From: Mycocentrospora acerina
Lineage: Eukaryota; Ascomycota; Dothideomycetes; Pleosporales
NCBI GenBank assembly: GCA_022701365.1
Contig: JAKUHH010000350.1
Location: 90,832-154,831 of the forward strand
Direction: 5' to 3'
DNA length: 64,000 nt
Shown here: piece by piece, positions 23,708 through 34,128 of the stretch
Position numbering within the stretch: the first letter of the stretch is position 1
How the letters are laid out: each line of letters starts with the position of its first letter
Position numbers and translations under genes: made by a program
The notes under the pieces: model-generated
What the model saw: only the letters and a program-made list of their open reading frames with translations
The model's database searches: none
Told to the model about the DNA's origin: nothing

Positions 23708-24753
23708 AACACAACAGCTGCTGCATACATAATATATGGTATACTTGCTTGCATGCATGCATGTATCAAAGAAGAAGTGTGTTTGTTAAATCATCACCAA
23801 CTAGATGGAACGTATTGAATGAGAAGTAGTACGGTAGGTATGAATATGGACATGGATGTGGACATTGAAGTGGAGAAAGAAGAAGAAGAGAAAAAATACG
23901 GCATTTGAAATATTTGACATTTGAATATTTGAACGCTTGGGTAATTAATCAGTCAAATCCCCTAACTATTCTTCAGCAATCTTTACTTGTGAATAGTATC
24001 CCTTCCCTTCTCTTCCCTTCCCATTCTACACCATACTCACAGAGAAAAAAAACAGCACGAACATTGTTATTATTACTGTTATTATTATTCAACTTTTTCC
24101 AAGTCACTCACTGCTAATACCGCTATTCTCAATCCTATTACTATTGTCATCACCGTTACTACCGTCGTCATTGTTAAAAACGCTATTGCTCTTCCCATCT
24201 CCTTCCTATCATTGAGCAGGTTTCGAATGTGGGAAGGTGGGGAAGTCAGGTGAAGTGAAAGACAGTACTGTACAATACTATTCAGGACAACACAACACAG
24301 CACAATAGGAACTCCGCTGCCCACCACGCACATGCACATGCACAATAACCGGTAAAAAGTGAATATCGAGTGATATTGTACCCCGTGCTGTTTTATTCTC
24401 TTTGCCATAGTGAAAAACTCATAAACGTTCTTCTCTCTCTCTATTTTTCCTCCCTCCCCGTTCTTGTTCTTGTTCCTGTTTTTAAGATTTTACAGTCTTG
24501 CTTTGGCACTTCCTCGGTCGTTTGGTCTCATCGCTGGTGCTTTTTCTTTCCTACTTTTCAACTTTTGCGAGGGAGTAAGTAATTGCTTGATTCTATACAG
24601 AGACGGCTGGCCCGTTGTTGTTGGTTTGGATTATTCGTCTTCGTCTACATCGTCATCGTCATCGTCATCTTCATCTTCTATTTGTTATTCCATCCATCCA
24701 TCCATCCATTCTCTCAACATCTACATCTACGACCTGTCCAAAATCAGCACAAC

Positions 24754-25716
24754 ATGACGCGACATCGCGACACATCGACATCTGGCAAGAACTCCAGTTC
24801 CAGCGTCACGAGACTCGTCAATTCCTCTTCGCTCAGCAACGAGCAGAAAATCTCTGCCATGTGCCGATATCCACATGCATTTCTCAATAGCCTCTACGAG
24901 CAGCACGTGGCTGTTCGGACACCCCGTTCAACATCGACGCTGACGCCAATGCCAACGTCAGAATTACCTGATAACCTGTCTGAGATGCTCGGTGGAGTCG
25001 AGTATAAACCGCTCATCGATGAGGAGCTAGAGGATTCACCGAGTCCTAGTGCGCTCCCACCAATCTACCCACCGTATGCGGGCCACTTTGAGACGTCCGC
25101 CGAGGCCAAGAGATATCGCAAGCGCACGCGGATAACTGCAAAGTCGGATGCGCCGGACATTCAGCGTGTGAGGCTACATGGCCGGGCATACTGGGTGCGA
25201 CGGATCTATGAGGCCATGATCGATATAACGTGCATCAGCGACAGCGCGGCGTCGATCCATCGCCAGCGGTTTGTCGATACCCCTGCGTTTGATGCGGCGG
25301 ATCTCGAGGCTACCGCGCACCACATCTTCGATGCAGCAGTGGCAGTGCATGTGCGCGGCTGGACCCGCCCTGTTGTATACCACAAAAAGGTCGTGCGTGG
25401 CAAGCTGACGGATGTGAGCGAGCATAGTCTGGAGACGCGGCTGGCACGCATATGCTCGTGTCTGAAGCAGAAGAAGGCAATAGTGGATGATGCGTTGCGT
25501 GGGGGAGTGACACTTGCGCTGCTCTGCGACAACCCAGAGGCGAGGGGTTTCACCAAGTTGTCCAACAATACGGGAAACAGGAAGAAAGGCGAGCGGTTGA
25601 GGCTTGCAAAAGATCGGAGCGTGCAGCAGCAGAGAGGAGAGGGAGTGGCGGATGAGGGGAGGCAGGAGAAGGAGGGCGTGAAAGAGGAAGGCCAGGGAGA
25701 GGAGGAGAATGAGTAG
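24754..25716 (+). CDS. Uncharacterised fungal protein, 320 aa
   Basis: Single exon; no family recognised. The start at 24754 (MTRHRDTSTSGK) was chosen because upstream in-frame sequence translates microsatellites (poly-Ile/Val, Ser/His). Residues 1-50 are Ser/Thr-rich. A central region, about 125-260, looks folded: YWVRRIYEAMIDITCIS, then AHHIFDAAVAVHVRGW, then HSLETRLARICSCLKQK. The last about 45 residues are Lys/Glu/Gly-rich. There are no membrane segments or signal peptide. Normal codon use and the folded-looking core suggest a real gene, probably lineage-restricted. Confidence 0.7.
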   Translation: MTRHRDTSTSGKNSSSSVTRLVNSSSLSNEQKISAMCRYPHAFLNSLYEQHVAVRTPRSTSTLTPMPTSELPDNLSEMLGGVEYKPLIDEELEDSPSPSALPPIYPPYAGHFETSAEAKRYRKRTRITAKSDAPDIQRVRLHGRAYWVRRIYEAMIDITCISDSAASIHRQRFVDTPAFDAADLEATAHHIFDAAVAVHVRGWTRPVVYHKKVVRGKLTDVSEHSLETRLARICSCLKQKKAIVDDALRGGVTLALLCDNPEARGFTKLSNNTGNRKKGERLRLAKDRSVQQQRGEGVADEGRQEKEGVKEEGQGEEENE

Positions 25717-25758
25717 TGGGTGGAGCTGGAGGCATCTCTTCCAGGAGAGAATGGTAGC

Positions 25759-26458
25759 TCAGTAGAATTTCGCACCACCAATGCTCTCGACTGTTATGTT
25801 TCCGTCTTTACTCGCGCCTTGCTGATGCTGCTGTTCGGCGTCTTCACTCGTGGGTTCAGGTTTCTGCGCGGCAGCCTGCCTCAGGGCCTTTCTTCGCTTC
25901 TTGCTCTGGAACAGCGCCTCCTCGTTCTCAATGTCTTTGAGGACTGTATTGTGTCAGCAAAAGCACATTCGCCTCCCACGACTCCACGACTCCATGACTC
26001 CACTCACCCTCAGCCCACTCTCTCTCACTCTCGGCGTCCCCAGTCCCCAGCGCCTTCTCCACGTCTACATGCTCGCCCCTCTGCACGCGCTCAATGACCT
26101 CTTTCAAAATGCCAATCTTGGCCTCAGCCCTACGAAGATTGTGGCTCCGCTCCTGCTTCAGCCACAGGACCTGGATGGCCTGGCTGCCGACAAGCAGTCC
26201 AAGGATAATGTACGGCGTGGCGGGATTCCACTCGCGGTTGCGCGGATGGTCGGAGCGGCTCTTGAAGGGCTTGGGGATCATGGACCCCCAGAAGCTGGGC
26301 TGGAGGACGCGTGGGAGCGACAGGTAGCGTGGATGCAGCAGAGATGGCGGGGCCAGCAGCGCATAGGTGCGTGCATGTGGCCGTAGTGGGGGGAGCATCA
26401 CATAGCGGTGGCAGGCTGGCGTGCGGAGCAGCTGGCGGAAGAGGGCTGCGGCGTCCAT
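25759..26458 (-). CDS. DUF5321-type mitochondrial membrane protein
   Basis: Exons are 26458-26008 and 25943-25759, giving 211 aa. The N-terminus (MDAAALFRQLLRTPACHRY) is Arg/Ala/Leu-rich without acidic residues after D2, like a mitochondrial presequence. It is followed by LQPSFWGSMIPKPFKSR and a single hydrophobic segment, TPYIILGLLVGSQAIQVLWL. A charged helical coil comes after it, and the tail ends SIGGAKFY. This pattern matches what I recall of the fungal DUF5321 family; I could not align it. The last exon is not evident from simple open frames but is required by the GTGAGT donor and ATACAG acceptor. Head-to-head with a thioesterase gene. Confidence 0.82.
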
Positions 26459-26675
26459 GGCGGGGGAGGGGAGGGGGAGGGGTACAGTCGATACGCGGCC
26501 TGGCACATGAGATGGCGTGCACGGCGTGTCGTAGATGAAAGTTTTGGCGCGTGGGCCCGACACGGTTAGCGACATGTTTGCCGACCGAGGTCCAGCGATA
26601 GTCGTGCATGGCCATATATGTCCATGTCCATGTCCATGTCCATGTTGTCGCCATCCACCGTTGGCAGCATTTACC
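26459..26675. promoter_or_regulatory. Shared 217-bp promoter with CATGTC hexamer repeat
   Basis: Divergent promoter of the DUF5321 and thioesterase genes. It includes about four tandem TCCATG/CATGTC hexamers near 26619-26646, just upstream of the thioesterase start. Confidence 0.65.
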
Positions 26676-27393
26676 ATGGAGGACACACAGTCGCCCGCAG
26701 ACAAGGTCCAGAGATGGGTAGGCTTGCCGGTGCTTCGATATGCATGAATGCTGACCGGGACAGTTCAAAATAGCGAGCTCCGACGACTACGAAGCATGTA
26801 TACCTTATCTCGCTGCACAGCTGGGCGGCTCTAACTTGGCCGCGTCTAGGGTCACGATGCTTTCCTTTGCAAGATCTTGAAGCTCGAGTCGGCTACTTTT
26901 GAGCCCTCGAGCACGAATCCTCACAACGCGCGCACCGTCTTCAGCTTCACCGTGCCGCGCCAGCTCTGCAACATGGGCGGCAACCTTCATGGCGGAGCCG
27001 TGGCCTTGATCTTTGACATTACCACGTCTACTACCGTCGCACCCTGCGCCCGCGAAGGCTTCTGGGACACGGGGCACGTGAGCCGTAATCGGTATTGAGC
27101 CCCCTCGTAAATCCCCGCCATTTAGATGTGCAACATTGCTAACCTCCCTGCAGTAAGTGACCTTTCCACCCTGAACATGGCAGTTCGTTGAGCACGTGTT
27201 GACCATACAAGTCAACTGCACCTACCTGCGTCCTGCACCCGAAGGTTCGACTGTCTATGTTGAGAGCAAGGTGGTCCATCTGGGGAAACGGATGGGTCTT
27301 CTTGTGGGAGAGATGAGGGTGGGTTCAATGGATGGGAAAGTGTGCTACACGTGTGAGCACGGAAAGGCAGCCATTGGCTCGACGAATTTGTAA
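26676..27393 (+). CDS. Hotdog-fold acyl-CoA thioesterase (PaaI/ACOT13-like)
   Basis: Small thioesterase likely acting on acyl-CoAs. Proposed exons are 26676-26717, 26764-26793, 26850-27077 and 27184-27393, giving 169 aa. The hotdog signature is NMGGNLHGGAVALIFDITTS, followed by VNCTYLRPAPEGSTVYVESK. Intron 2 begins GC rather than GT (GAA|GCATGT) with a CTAAC branch site and a TCTAG acceptor. This is the only boundary I found that keeps DDYE-GHDAFLCKIL in frame. The fourth exon's acceptor (27183) is less certain: a better-looking CTGCAG at about 27153 leads to stops in all usable frames. An assembly error or a slightly different model remains possible around 27078-27183. Confidence 0.75.
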
Positions 27394-27623
27394 TGTGTAT
27401 TGGAAACGGCTGGAATGCTCGAACCGGGAGAGTAGAGCGCTGGTGGGTGTAGATAGATCCAGAGTCATATTAGATGTTGTAGACAATCCATGTGTGGCAT
27501 GGTGTTGGAGTAGTCAGGTCAGGGCTACCTAAACATGTGCGTAATGCGCCAAGGCAACTACTACATGCGACCCTGGAAAGCTACACCACTCCGCAACACG
27601 CCATACCACCCACACAGCTTGCA

Positions 27624-29544
27624 ATGGATCTCGGAGACGAAGGCAGCTCTCCCTGGGGAGGTATGACTGCCCCCAGCTGCTGCTTTGCCAATTCGCGACG
27701 CTGACGACCCTGCTAGACGTGCCCTCGCAATCGGGCCCAGCGCCAGTCCCCCAGGTCACCGCCGAGGACCGCCCCAACAACGACGGCGACGGCGATGCAG
27801 CCTCCTCGAACAAGCCTACCCCCAATGTCGCAGCTGCGCCGCGGTCGCCTGCAGCCCGTGGCCCTCGAAGACGGCAGCAGGGCGTCCAGTCGACCAAGCT
27901 CGAGGCTGTCGACGACCCTCTGGGGCCTCTAGGAGCGCTCACGCCGCCCACCACGTCTGACGCCGCTGCTCCAGTGCCGCCTCAAAAGGAGCTCGCCAGC
28001 TCGCGCAACTCCCACTCGGCACCGGGCGCCTCGGCGTCTTCGCTGCGTGGCATGATGGACTCGGTTAACCTCGACGATGATGACCACGATGACGATGACC
28101 TGCCGCGCTCGCAGGTCCCCCGTGTGCCGCCACCTGTACAGGCGCCTACCGGCACGGCGCCCTCGCGCCAGAATCAGCCCAGCGTGAGCGTCGAGCAGGC
28201 TGCAAAGCCAACCTTTTCCATCTACGTGGGCGACCCGCACAAGGTTGGCGACCTGACCAGCTCGCACACGGAATACTCGGTCACCACCAAGACGACATCC
28301 AAGGGCTACCGTAACCCCGAGTTTACCGTCTCCCGCCGCTACCGTGACTTTCTCTGGCTGTACACGCAAATGCACAACAACAATCCCGGCGTCATCATCC
28401 CTCCACCGCCGGAGAAGCAGGCTGTAGGCCGCTTCCAGGCTGACTTTGTCGAGTCCCGACGTGCTGCTCTGGAGCGTATGCTGAACAAGACTGCAACACA
28501 CCCTATACTGCAGCACGACGGTGACCTCAAGCTCTTCTTGGAGAGCGAAGCCTTCAATGTTGACATCAAGAACAAAGAACGCAAGGACCCTGGCTTGGGC
28601 GAGAGCAAGGGCATGTTTGGCTCCATGCTTTCGGGCAACAGCGGCAAATTTGTCGAGCACGATGATGTTTGTGCCCTATTTCGCCATCCTCATTCAGGTT
28701 ACTAACGCGAACAGTGGTTCCACGACCGGAAGATATATCTCGATGCTCTCGAGAATCAGCTCAAGGCCCTGCTCAAAGCAACCGATACGGTGGTGACCCA
28801 GCGAAAGGGGCTTGCTGATGCCTGTGGCGATTTCTCAGCTTCGTTGCATTCGTTGTCAGCTGTAGAGCTGTCGCCATCCTTATCCGGCCCGCTTGACAGC
28901 CTCTCAGACATACAAATCCGCATCCGAGAATTGTATGAGCGCCAAGCTCAGCAGGATGTGCTCACCATGGGCATTGTCATTGATGAGTACATTCGTCTCA
29001 TCGGCTCCGTGAAGACAGCATTCCTACAGCGACAAAAGGCCTATCATTCTTGGCATGCAGCTGAGCAGGAGCTCCAGAAGCGGAAAACAACTCAAGACAA
29101 GCTTCTCAGACAAGGAAGGTCACAGCAAGACCGCCTCAACCAACTTGGTGCTGACGTTGCGGATGCTGAGCGAAAAGTACATCAGGCTAGGCTCCTGTTT
29201 GACGATATGGGCAGGCTCATGCGCAGCGAGTTGGAGCGTTTTGAACGAGAAAAGGTTGAGGACTTCAAGTCGGGTGTAGAAACGTACTTGGAGAGTGCGG
29301 TGGAGGCGCAGAAAGAGGTAAGATGTCTTCCCCATTTTGATAGCAACTCCGCTAACATCCGTACTAGTTGATCGAAATTTGGGAAACTTTCCTCATGCAG
29401 TTAGACACCGAGGAAGGAGAGACATTTGTTCCACCCGCTGGGGTTGTCGCCTCGCCTGACGTCGAGCCATCCGCACAAGTTGATGATGCTGCTGACGTCC
29501 GGACTTCGGAGGAATCAGCCACAAGGACCGCAATCGAGTCATAA
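27624..29544 (+). CDS. VPS5: Vps5-type sorting nexin (retromer SNX-BAR subunit)
   Basis: Membrane-bending PX-BAR protein of retromer, for endosome-to-Golgi sorting. Exons are 27624-27660, 27717-28666, 28715-29317 and 29368-29544, giving 588 aa. The disordered, acidic N-terminus is followed by the PX domain (about 178-300): TFSIYVGDPHKVGDL, FTVSRRYRDFLWLY and IIPPPPEKQAVGRF, including the phosphoinositide-binding RRYRD. The BAR domain runs about 330-540, starting WFHDRKIYLDALENQLKAL. It ends with an acidic, Ala/Ser-rich tail. The first coding exon is short (37 nt). All joins are in frame (WGDVPSQS, EHDDWFHD, QKELIEIW). Confidence 0.94.
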
Positions 29545-30132
29545 ACTGAGAGTTGATAGTCCAGCTCAATCACTCTTAATTAATATTGAAAGTTGAAACT
29601 GAAATAATTGTTTTTTTAACGTTAGAACAGATGTGGGATTTCAGATGTTTGGCCTGTAGGTGAAGCCTCAGATGGGTTTTGACATGGTGTCTTGTTGCCT
29701 CAATTCCCGTCGAGACGAGCTTCATAGTACCTATGTGTGCCTTGCGAGAAAAATAACTGCGTCTAGCACTTCAATGTGCGGCTTCGTACAGAGTCTACCG
29801 GTGCCCGAGCATCTTATTCATTGATGAAAGGGATAGTCGATTGAATACTGTCAAAGTGTATTAGACGATATTATCGTCCACTTTGGGCGCTTCTGATTTG
29901 CACCAACATCCAATTGGTAGGCGCCCCTTGCTTCTGTTGATGATCCAATGACAGAACATGTCTGCTCCCAACTTCAACCGCTTAGTATTGTTCCCGAGTG
30001 TCCTTGTTGAGAGCCAGTGCATTATTCAACAATAGAACAAGAGCTATTGACCGTGAGCCAGGACTTGTCTTCTATATGTACTTTGATCACTTTCCATCTA
30101 CATTAAGCAGTTTTCTCCGCCTCACCTTCAAC
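29545..30132. other. Spacer between VPS5 and the FAD oxidoreductase gene
   Basis: AT-rich, no gene seen. The last 135 bp are open in frame with the next gene but were treated as leader. Confidence 0.55.
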
Positions 30133-31653
30133 ATGTTGAAAAATTCCACAACGGCAGCTACTCACACTAAACGGGTAGCAGAGGTTTCTGAGGCTGTCAG
30201 GAAATTCCACGAACAGAACATTCCATTTCGCATCTTCCATGGTTCCTCTAATTCGACCCGTGCTGCTGCCCGGCAATACGTCGTTGATATATCTCGTCTT
30301 AAGCACGTCATCTCCATCGACCTAGCCAAAAAGACGGCTCTGGTCGAGCCTGGAATAGCAATGGACGAGCTGGTCAGAGAACTACTCCCGCTCAACCTCA
30401 CGCCAGCTGTGGTCCCAGAATTTCCTGGGATAACAGCCGGAGGGGCATTTGCAGGCACAGCAGCAGAAAGCTCCTCGTTTCGCTACGGATACTTTGATAA
30501 GACTGTGCTTGAAGTGGAGATGGTGCTTGGTAACGGGAGTGTAGTGCGAGCCTCACCGACTCAGAATTCTGACCTGTTCTATGGCAGTGCAGGGGCAATG
30601 GGTACCATGGGCATTACAACACAATTGGAGGTGCAGCTGGTGGAATGCGGGCCTTTCGTCGAGGTCACCTACCATCCTGTATCGTCTCACGAGGAAGCAT
30701 TACGTCAATTCAGCAACATAGCAGATGACATTGACTTCCTCGACTGCGTCATGTTCTCCTCCCGCCACGGCGTAGTAGTCTCTGGTCGATTCACTCACAA
30801 CCCCAACCCAGCCACCCCTACTGTCCGCTTCACCCGCCCACACGATCCCTGGTTCTTCACCCACGTGCACCGCAAAATCCGCTGCCAGCCCCCCTCAGAC
30901 GACTACAAGTGCCTCACCTGCCACTGGACGCAGCACTCACGCACCTACCGGCAAACCAGCACCACACTGGTTGAACTCATCCCCGTAGCAGACTACCTCT
31001 TCCGGTACGACCGCGGCGTCTTCTGGATGGCCGCCTACGGCTGGGCACCCCATCTCTGGAACCGCTTCACGCGCTTCTTCCTCGACAGCATGTGGCGCAC
31101 GCGATTCCAATACCGCGTGCTGCACCTCGTAGGCGGGACGCCGCATATCGTGCAGGACCTCGCCATCCCCGAGCGCAACGCAGACGCTTTTCTCGACTTT
31201 ATGCACGACGAGTTCAAGATCTATCCGCTGTGGTTGTGTCCTATCAAGCACGATGCGAAGCCGCTTTTGCACACTGCGATGACAAACACGCTTCCCACTA
31301 GTCAGGTTGTTAACATTGGGGTGTGGGGATCACCAGAGTATGGTACGGAGTTTCTAAGGGGCGACAATTTCGACCAGTTTGTGCGGAATAATCGCACGAT
31401 TGAGGGTGAGGTTGCGCGGGTTGGGGGGCTGAAGTGGCTGTATGCGTGTAGTTATTACACGGAAAAAGAGTTTTGGGACGTGTATGATCGGGAGGGGTAT
31501 GAGCGGTTGAGGAGGAAGTGGAAGGCAGATACGCTGCCGGATTTGTGGGAGAAGGTGAGGAGGACTAGGCAGGATTTGAAGGGGGTGGATATTTTTGTTT
31601 TGCTGTGGGCATTTGTGTGTGCTTGGCTTGGGGTTGACAAGTTGGTTTCGTGA
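30133..31653 (+). CDS. FAD-linked oxidoreductase related to delta24-sterol reductase (DHCR24)
   Basis: Single exon, 506 aa from the ATG at 30133 (MLKNSTTAATHTKR). Upstream ATGs at 29998 and 30079 would add up to 45 residues. The FAD-binding PCMH domain (about 10-185) has FRIFHGSSNSTR, VVPEFPGITAGGAFAGT, SFRYGYFDKTVLEVEMVLG and LFYGSAGAMGTMGI. The C-terminal part contains FWMAAYGWAPHLWNRF, IYPLWLCPIKHDAKP and VGGLKWLYACSYYTEKEFW, typical of DHCR24 relatives. A hydrophobic stretch near the C-terminus (VDIFVLLWAFVCAWLGV) may be a membrane anchor. Ascomycetes make ergosterol, whose pathway does not need this enzyme, so the natural substrate is unclear. Confidence 0.85.
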   Translation: MLKNSTTAATHTKRVAEVSEAVRKFHEQNIPFRIFHGSSNSTRAAARQYVVDISRLKHVISIDLAKKTALVEPGIAMDELVRELLPLNLTPAVVPEFPGITAGGAFAGTAAESSSFRYGYFDKTVLEVEMVLGNGSVVRASPTQNSDLFYGSAGAMGTMGITTQLEVQLVECGPFVEVTYHPVSSHEEALRQFSNIADDIDFLDCVMFSSRHGVVVSGRFTHNPNPATPTVRFTRPHDPWFFTHVHRKIRCQPPSDDYKCLTCHWTQHSRTYRQTSTTLVELIPVADYLFRYDRGVFWMAAYGWAPHLWNRFTRFFLDSMWRTRFQYRVLHLVGGTPHIVQDLAIPERNADAFLDFMHDEFKIYPLWLCPIKHDAKPLLHTAMTNTLPTSQVVNIGVWGSPEYGTEFLRGDNFDQFVRNNRTIEGEVARVGGLKWLYACSYYTEKEFWDVYDREGYERLRRKWKADTLPDLWEKVRRTRQDLKGVDIFVLLWAFVCAWLGVDKLVS

Positions 31654-31841
31654 AGATAGGTTTCTTCCTGCCTGTCTTTGTTCTGTGTGGAGGGAAGGAT
31701 TGGATTGGATTGAACTTCCAAGACTTGTAGGTTTGTCGACGTGGGAAAGTGGAACAGCAATAATAGACGGTAGCCACTTTTAGCAGACAAACTACTTGAG
31801 AACCTCTCATAAAATCACCGTTGTAACATCTACTTCAAACC

Positions 31842-32570
31842 TCACGGCCTCCACGCCTCCCAATCAACAACCTCTGCCCCCTTCCCTGCAAGCTCCTCCT
31901 CCACCTCCCTCTCAATCACCTCCGCCGTCCTCTCCCCAATATCATACGTCGAGTGCGCACCCCTCAGCAACGTAACCTTGAACCCCGCGTCCAACGCCCC
32001 CTTGCAAGTAGACAACACACAGCACTCGCTCTGAATCCCAAACGCAACAATCGTCTCCACGCCTTGTGCCTTGAACTCGTCCGCCAGTGCAGGGTTGGAA
32101 GTAAACGTATCCCCTACAGATAGATAGAAAAAGGTAGTCAGTCTCTTTTCCCTTCTCCACCAGTAACAATAACTACAAGAGTCTTTTTTTAACTTTTTTC
32201 TTTTAAAAAAATTGAACAAGCAAGACACTGATTGATTGAAGTAGTGTGAAGATGAAGAAGAAAAAAAGCTGGTCAACGTACGAACACTCTTCCCAATAAC
32301 CCTCTCCCCTTCCCGCGGCCGAAATACCAACTCCCACGCCGCACTCCCTCTCACCAACGGCCCCTTCTCAGCCGTCTCCTCATGCTGTACAAACACAATT
32401 TCTACATCGGGGGATTGGTGGGCCGTGCGCGCGGCGTCAATGGCTGAGCGGGTGCGCGCGAGCAGCGAGGTGCCTGCTGTGGTTATGCGGGTTGTGGCGG
32501 GGATTTGGGTCGAGGGGTTGAGGGCCAGGGAGGCTTGGATGTCGATTACTAGGAGGATGGTGGAGGGCAT
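31842..32570 (-). CDS. Isochorismatase-like cysteine hydrolase
   Basis: Exons are 32570-32282 and 32113-31842, giving 186 aa. The fold signature is complete: catalytic Asp in TILLVIDIQASLAL, Lys in HEETAEKGPLVRGSAAW, and nucleophile Cys in FGIQSECCVLSTCKGA. Family members hydrolyse isochorismate, nicotinamide or N-carbamoyl compounds; the substrate cannot be told here. The 168-bp intron joins GKSVR to DTFTSNPAL. The ATG at 32570 (MPSTILLVID) is the natural start; an upstream in-frame ATG at 32660 would add a Pro-rich leader. Convergent with the DHCR24-like gene. Confidence 0.88.
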   Translation of the reverse strand: MPSTILLVIDIQASLALNPSTQIPATTRITTAGTSLLARTRSAIDAARTAHQSPDVEIVFVQHEETAEKGPLVRGSAAWELVFRPREGERVIGKSVRTLTSFFSSSSSHYFNQSVSCLFNFFKRKKLKKDSCSYCYWWRREKRLTTFFYLSVGDTFTSNPALADEFKAQGVETIVAFGIQSECCVLSTCKGALDAGFKVTLLRGAHSTYDIGERTAEVIEREVEEELAGKGAEVVDWEAWRP

Positions 32571-33297
32571 TTTGGCGGGTCTGGGTGGGGTGGGTGGGAT
32601 GAGAGGGGAGAGGCGAGGTTTATAGGATGGAATGGGAGGGGGGAAGGGAGTGTGAGTCACTTACTTAGTGGGCGGGTGCGTGGTGCGGGGCTGATGGTGT
32701 TTAGGTATGTTGTGGCGTTTTATATTTGTTGGGGAAGGGAGAGAGATATAGGGGGTCATATTCTTATTTTGTTGGGTTTGTTGAGGTAGATGGGTTGAGG
32801 GGGGGAAGGGGTGGAGTGTATACTTGACTTTAACTTTATTCGACGGGTTGGATCATAGATTCGAGTAGTCGTGTCGAATACAATACCTACAGCTGAACTT
32901 ACTTCATCTCAAATATCTACATAATCAATAACATATCTCTTCATAAATTTGCTGTGTTTAGGAGTTTAAACTCGTATGTCGTGTATTTTACTTATTTACA
33001 GACTACTATTATTATTATTACCTCCATTATCGTTTCAATCGCACAGAAAATCAATCAGAGCGCTACAAGTAAAAAAATGGCTACAAATTTTCGTTCAATA
33101 CGAAAAAAAGACAAATAGAATAATATGGAAAGTCTTGTCAAGGTTGAAGGTTCTTACATGGCAATGAAATAGAACCCAGCCACCAGTCGACGAAGGAATC
33201 GAATTTGCAAAAGCCGCCGATTTATGCGCTTCGGGGTATCAATCTGAAGAATTATTCTCCAACACTCCAGCACAAACAAATATTTTACTTCATAAGA
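32571..33297. other. Spacer upstream of the isochorismatase-like gene
   Basis: G-rich then AT-rich sequence. No gene seen; it holds the hydrolase promoter and the 3' UTR of the next minus-strand gene. Confidence 0.55.
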
Positions 33298-34128
33298 TCA
33301 CCCCGTCTCGTTCATATCATACACCACATGTGTTTCTTCCACCTCTTCGCGCTCCTTTGGTCCCTTACCAGCGACGTTCCCCGCTACTTCCAATGCCCTC
33401 TCGATCCCCTGAACCAGCCCATCCAACGCCTCAAACACATCCCCTTGACTCCGTTCTTGGGCCTCACTTAATTTAGCATCACCTCGGCGACCCTTCTCCT
33501 TACTCTTACTTCTACCCGCCATCTCCACGCCCTCAATCTGCATCATAAACCCCTGGTCCAGCTCATTCTCATCAAAAGAAGGCGTTGTGCGTACACTAAC
33601 CTTTGTCGTCTGCCACTTTGAAGACAGCGACTTTGCGTCTACGATGGACCGGCCGTCGGCACCAACATCGATGATGAGGTAATGTTCCCGGACGCCTGGG
33701 ATAGGCGGCGGGAGCGGAGATTCAGCTGGTAGATCGTCGGTTTGATTTGCAGCTTCCTCGCCTTCTAAACCAACATGCGGGAGGTACTTTGTGTCGTCTA
33801 GCCCCAGGCTCCGCATGGAGGCGGCCGTCACCATGATGGGGTCGTCGTCCGCAAAGACGTAATGAATATAAGGATGGTAGTACTCGCCCGATGAAACATC
33901 TTCTATGAGGGTGAAGAATGGTCTGAAATTTGGGGGTGGGAGGAGGGCTTGTTCGGAATCAGGTTCTGGGTATGGTATGTCATCGTCGTATGGTGCTTCA
34001 TCGGGCTGCTGTTCTGCGGGTAGTTCATCTTGTGCTGGAGGTTGGAAGTGTGGGAAAGGCGATGTTTGGGGCGAACGAGCTGGTGGGTTCATTGGCGGAG
34101 TTTGGAAGGGAGTGGAAGTTCTGGACAT
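33298..34128 (-). CDS. Conserved fungal protein of unknown function, 276 aa
   Basis: Single exon, no recognised domain. The N-terminus is Pro/Gln/Glu-rich (about 1-65). A core at about 66-200 looks folded and conserved in style: NFRPFFTLIEDVSSGEYYHP, IHYVFADDDPIMVTAA, HYLIIDVGADGRSIVDAKSL and SSKWQTTKVSV. Acidic and Lys-rich stretches follow. No membrane segment or signal peptide. It lies 356 bp downstream of APC11 on the same strand. Confidence 0.75.
   Translation of the reverse strand: MSRTSTPFQTPPMNPPARSPQTSPFPHFQPPAQDELPAEQQPDEAPYDDDIPYPEPDSEQALLPPPNFRPFFTLIEDVSSGEYYHPYIHYVFADDDPIMVTAASMRSLGLDDTKYLPHVGLEGEEAANQTDDLPAESPLPPPIPGVREHYLIIDVGADGRSIVDAKSLSSKWQTTKVSVRTTPSFDENELDQGFMMQIEGVEMAGRSKSKEKGRRGDAKLSEAQERSQGDVFEALDGLVQGIERALEVAGNVAGKGPKEREEVEETHVVYDMNETG

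Larger units (their letters stand above)
22687..24753. other. 2-kb gene-free, microsatellite-rich block
   Basis: No convincing gene on either strand. It contains GGCT, GAA, TATAG and TTA runs, pyrimidine tracts and AT-rich DNA. The last about 350 bp are pyrimidine-rich and probably form the leader of the next gene. Confidence 0.6.
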
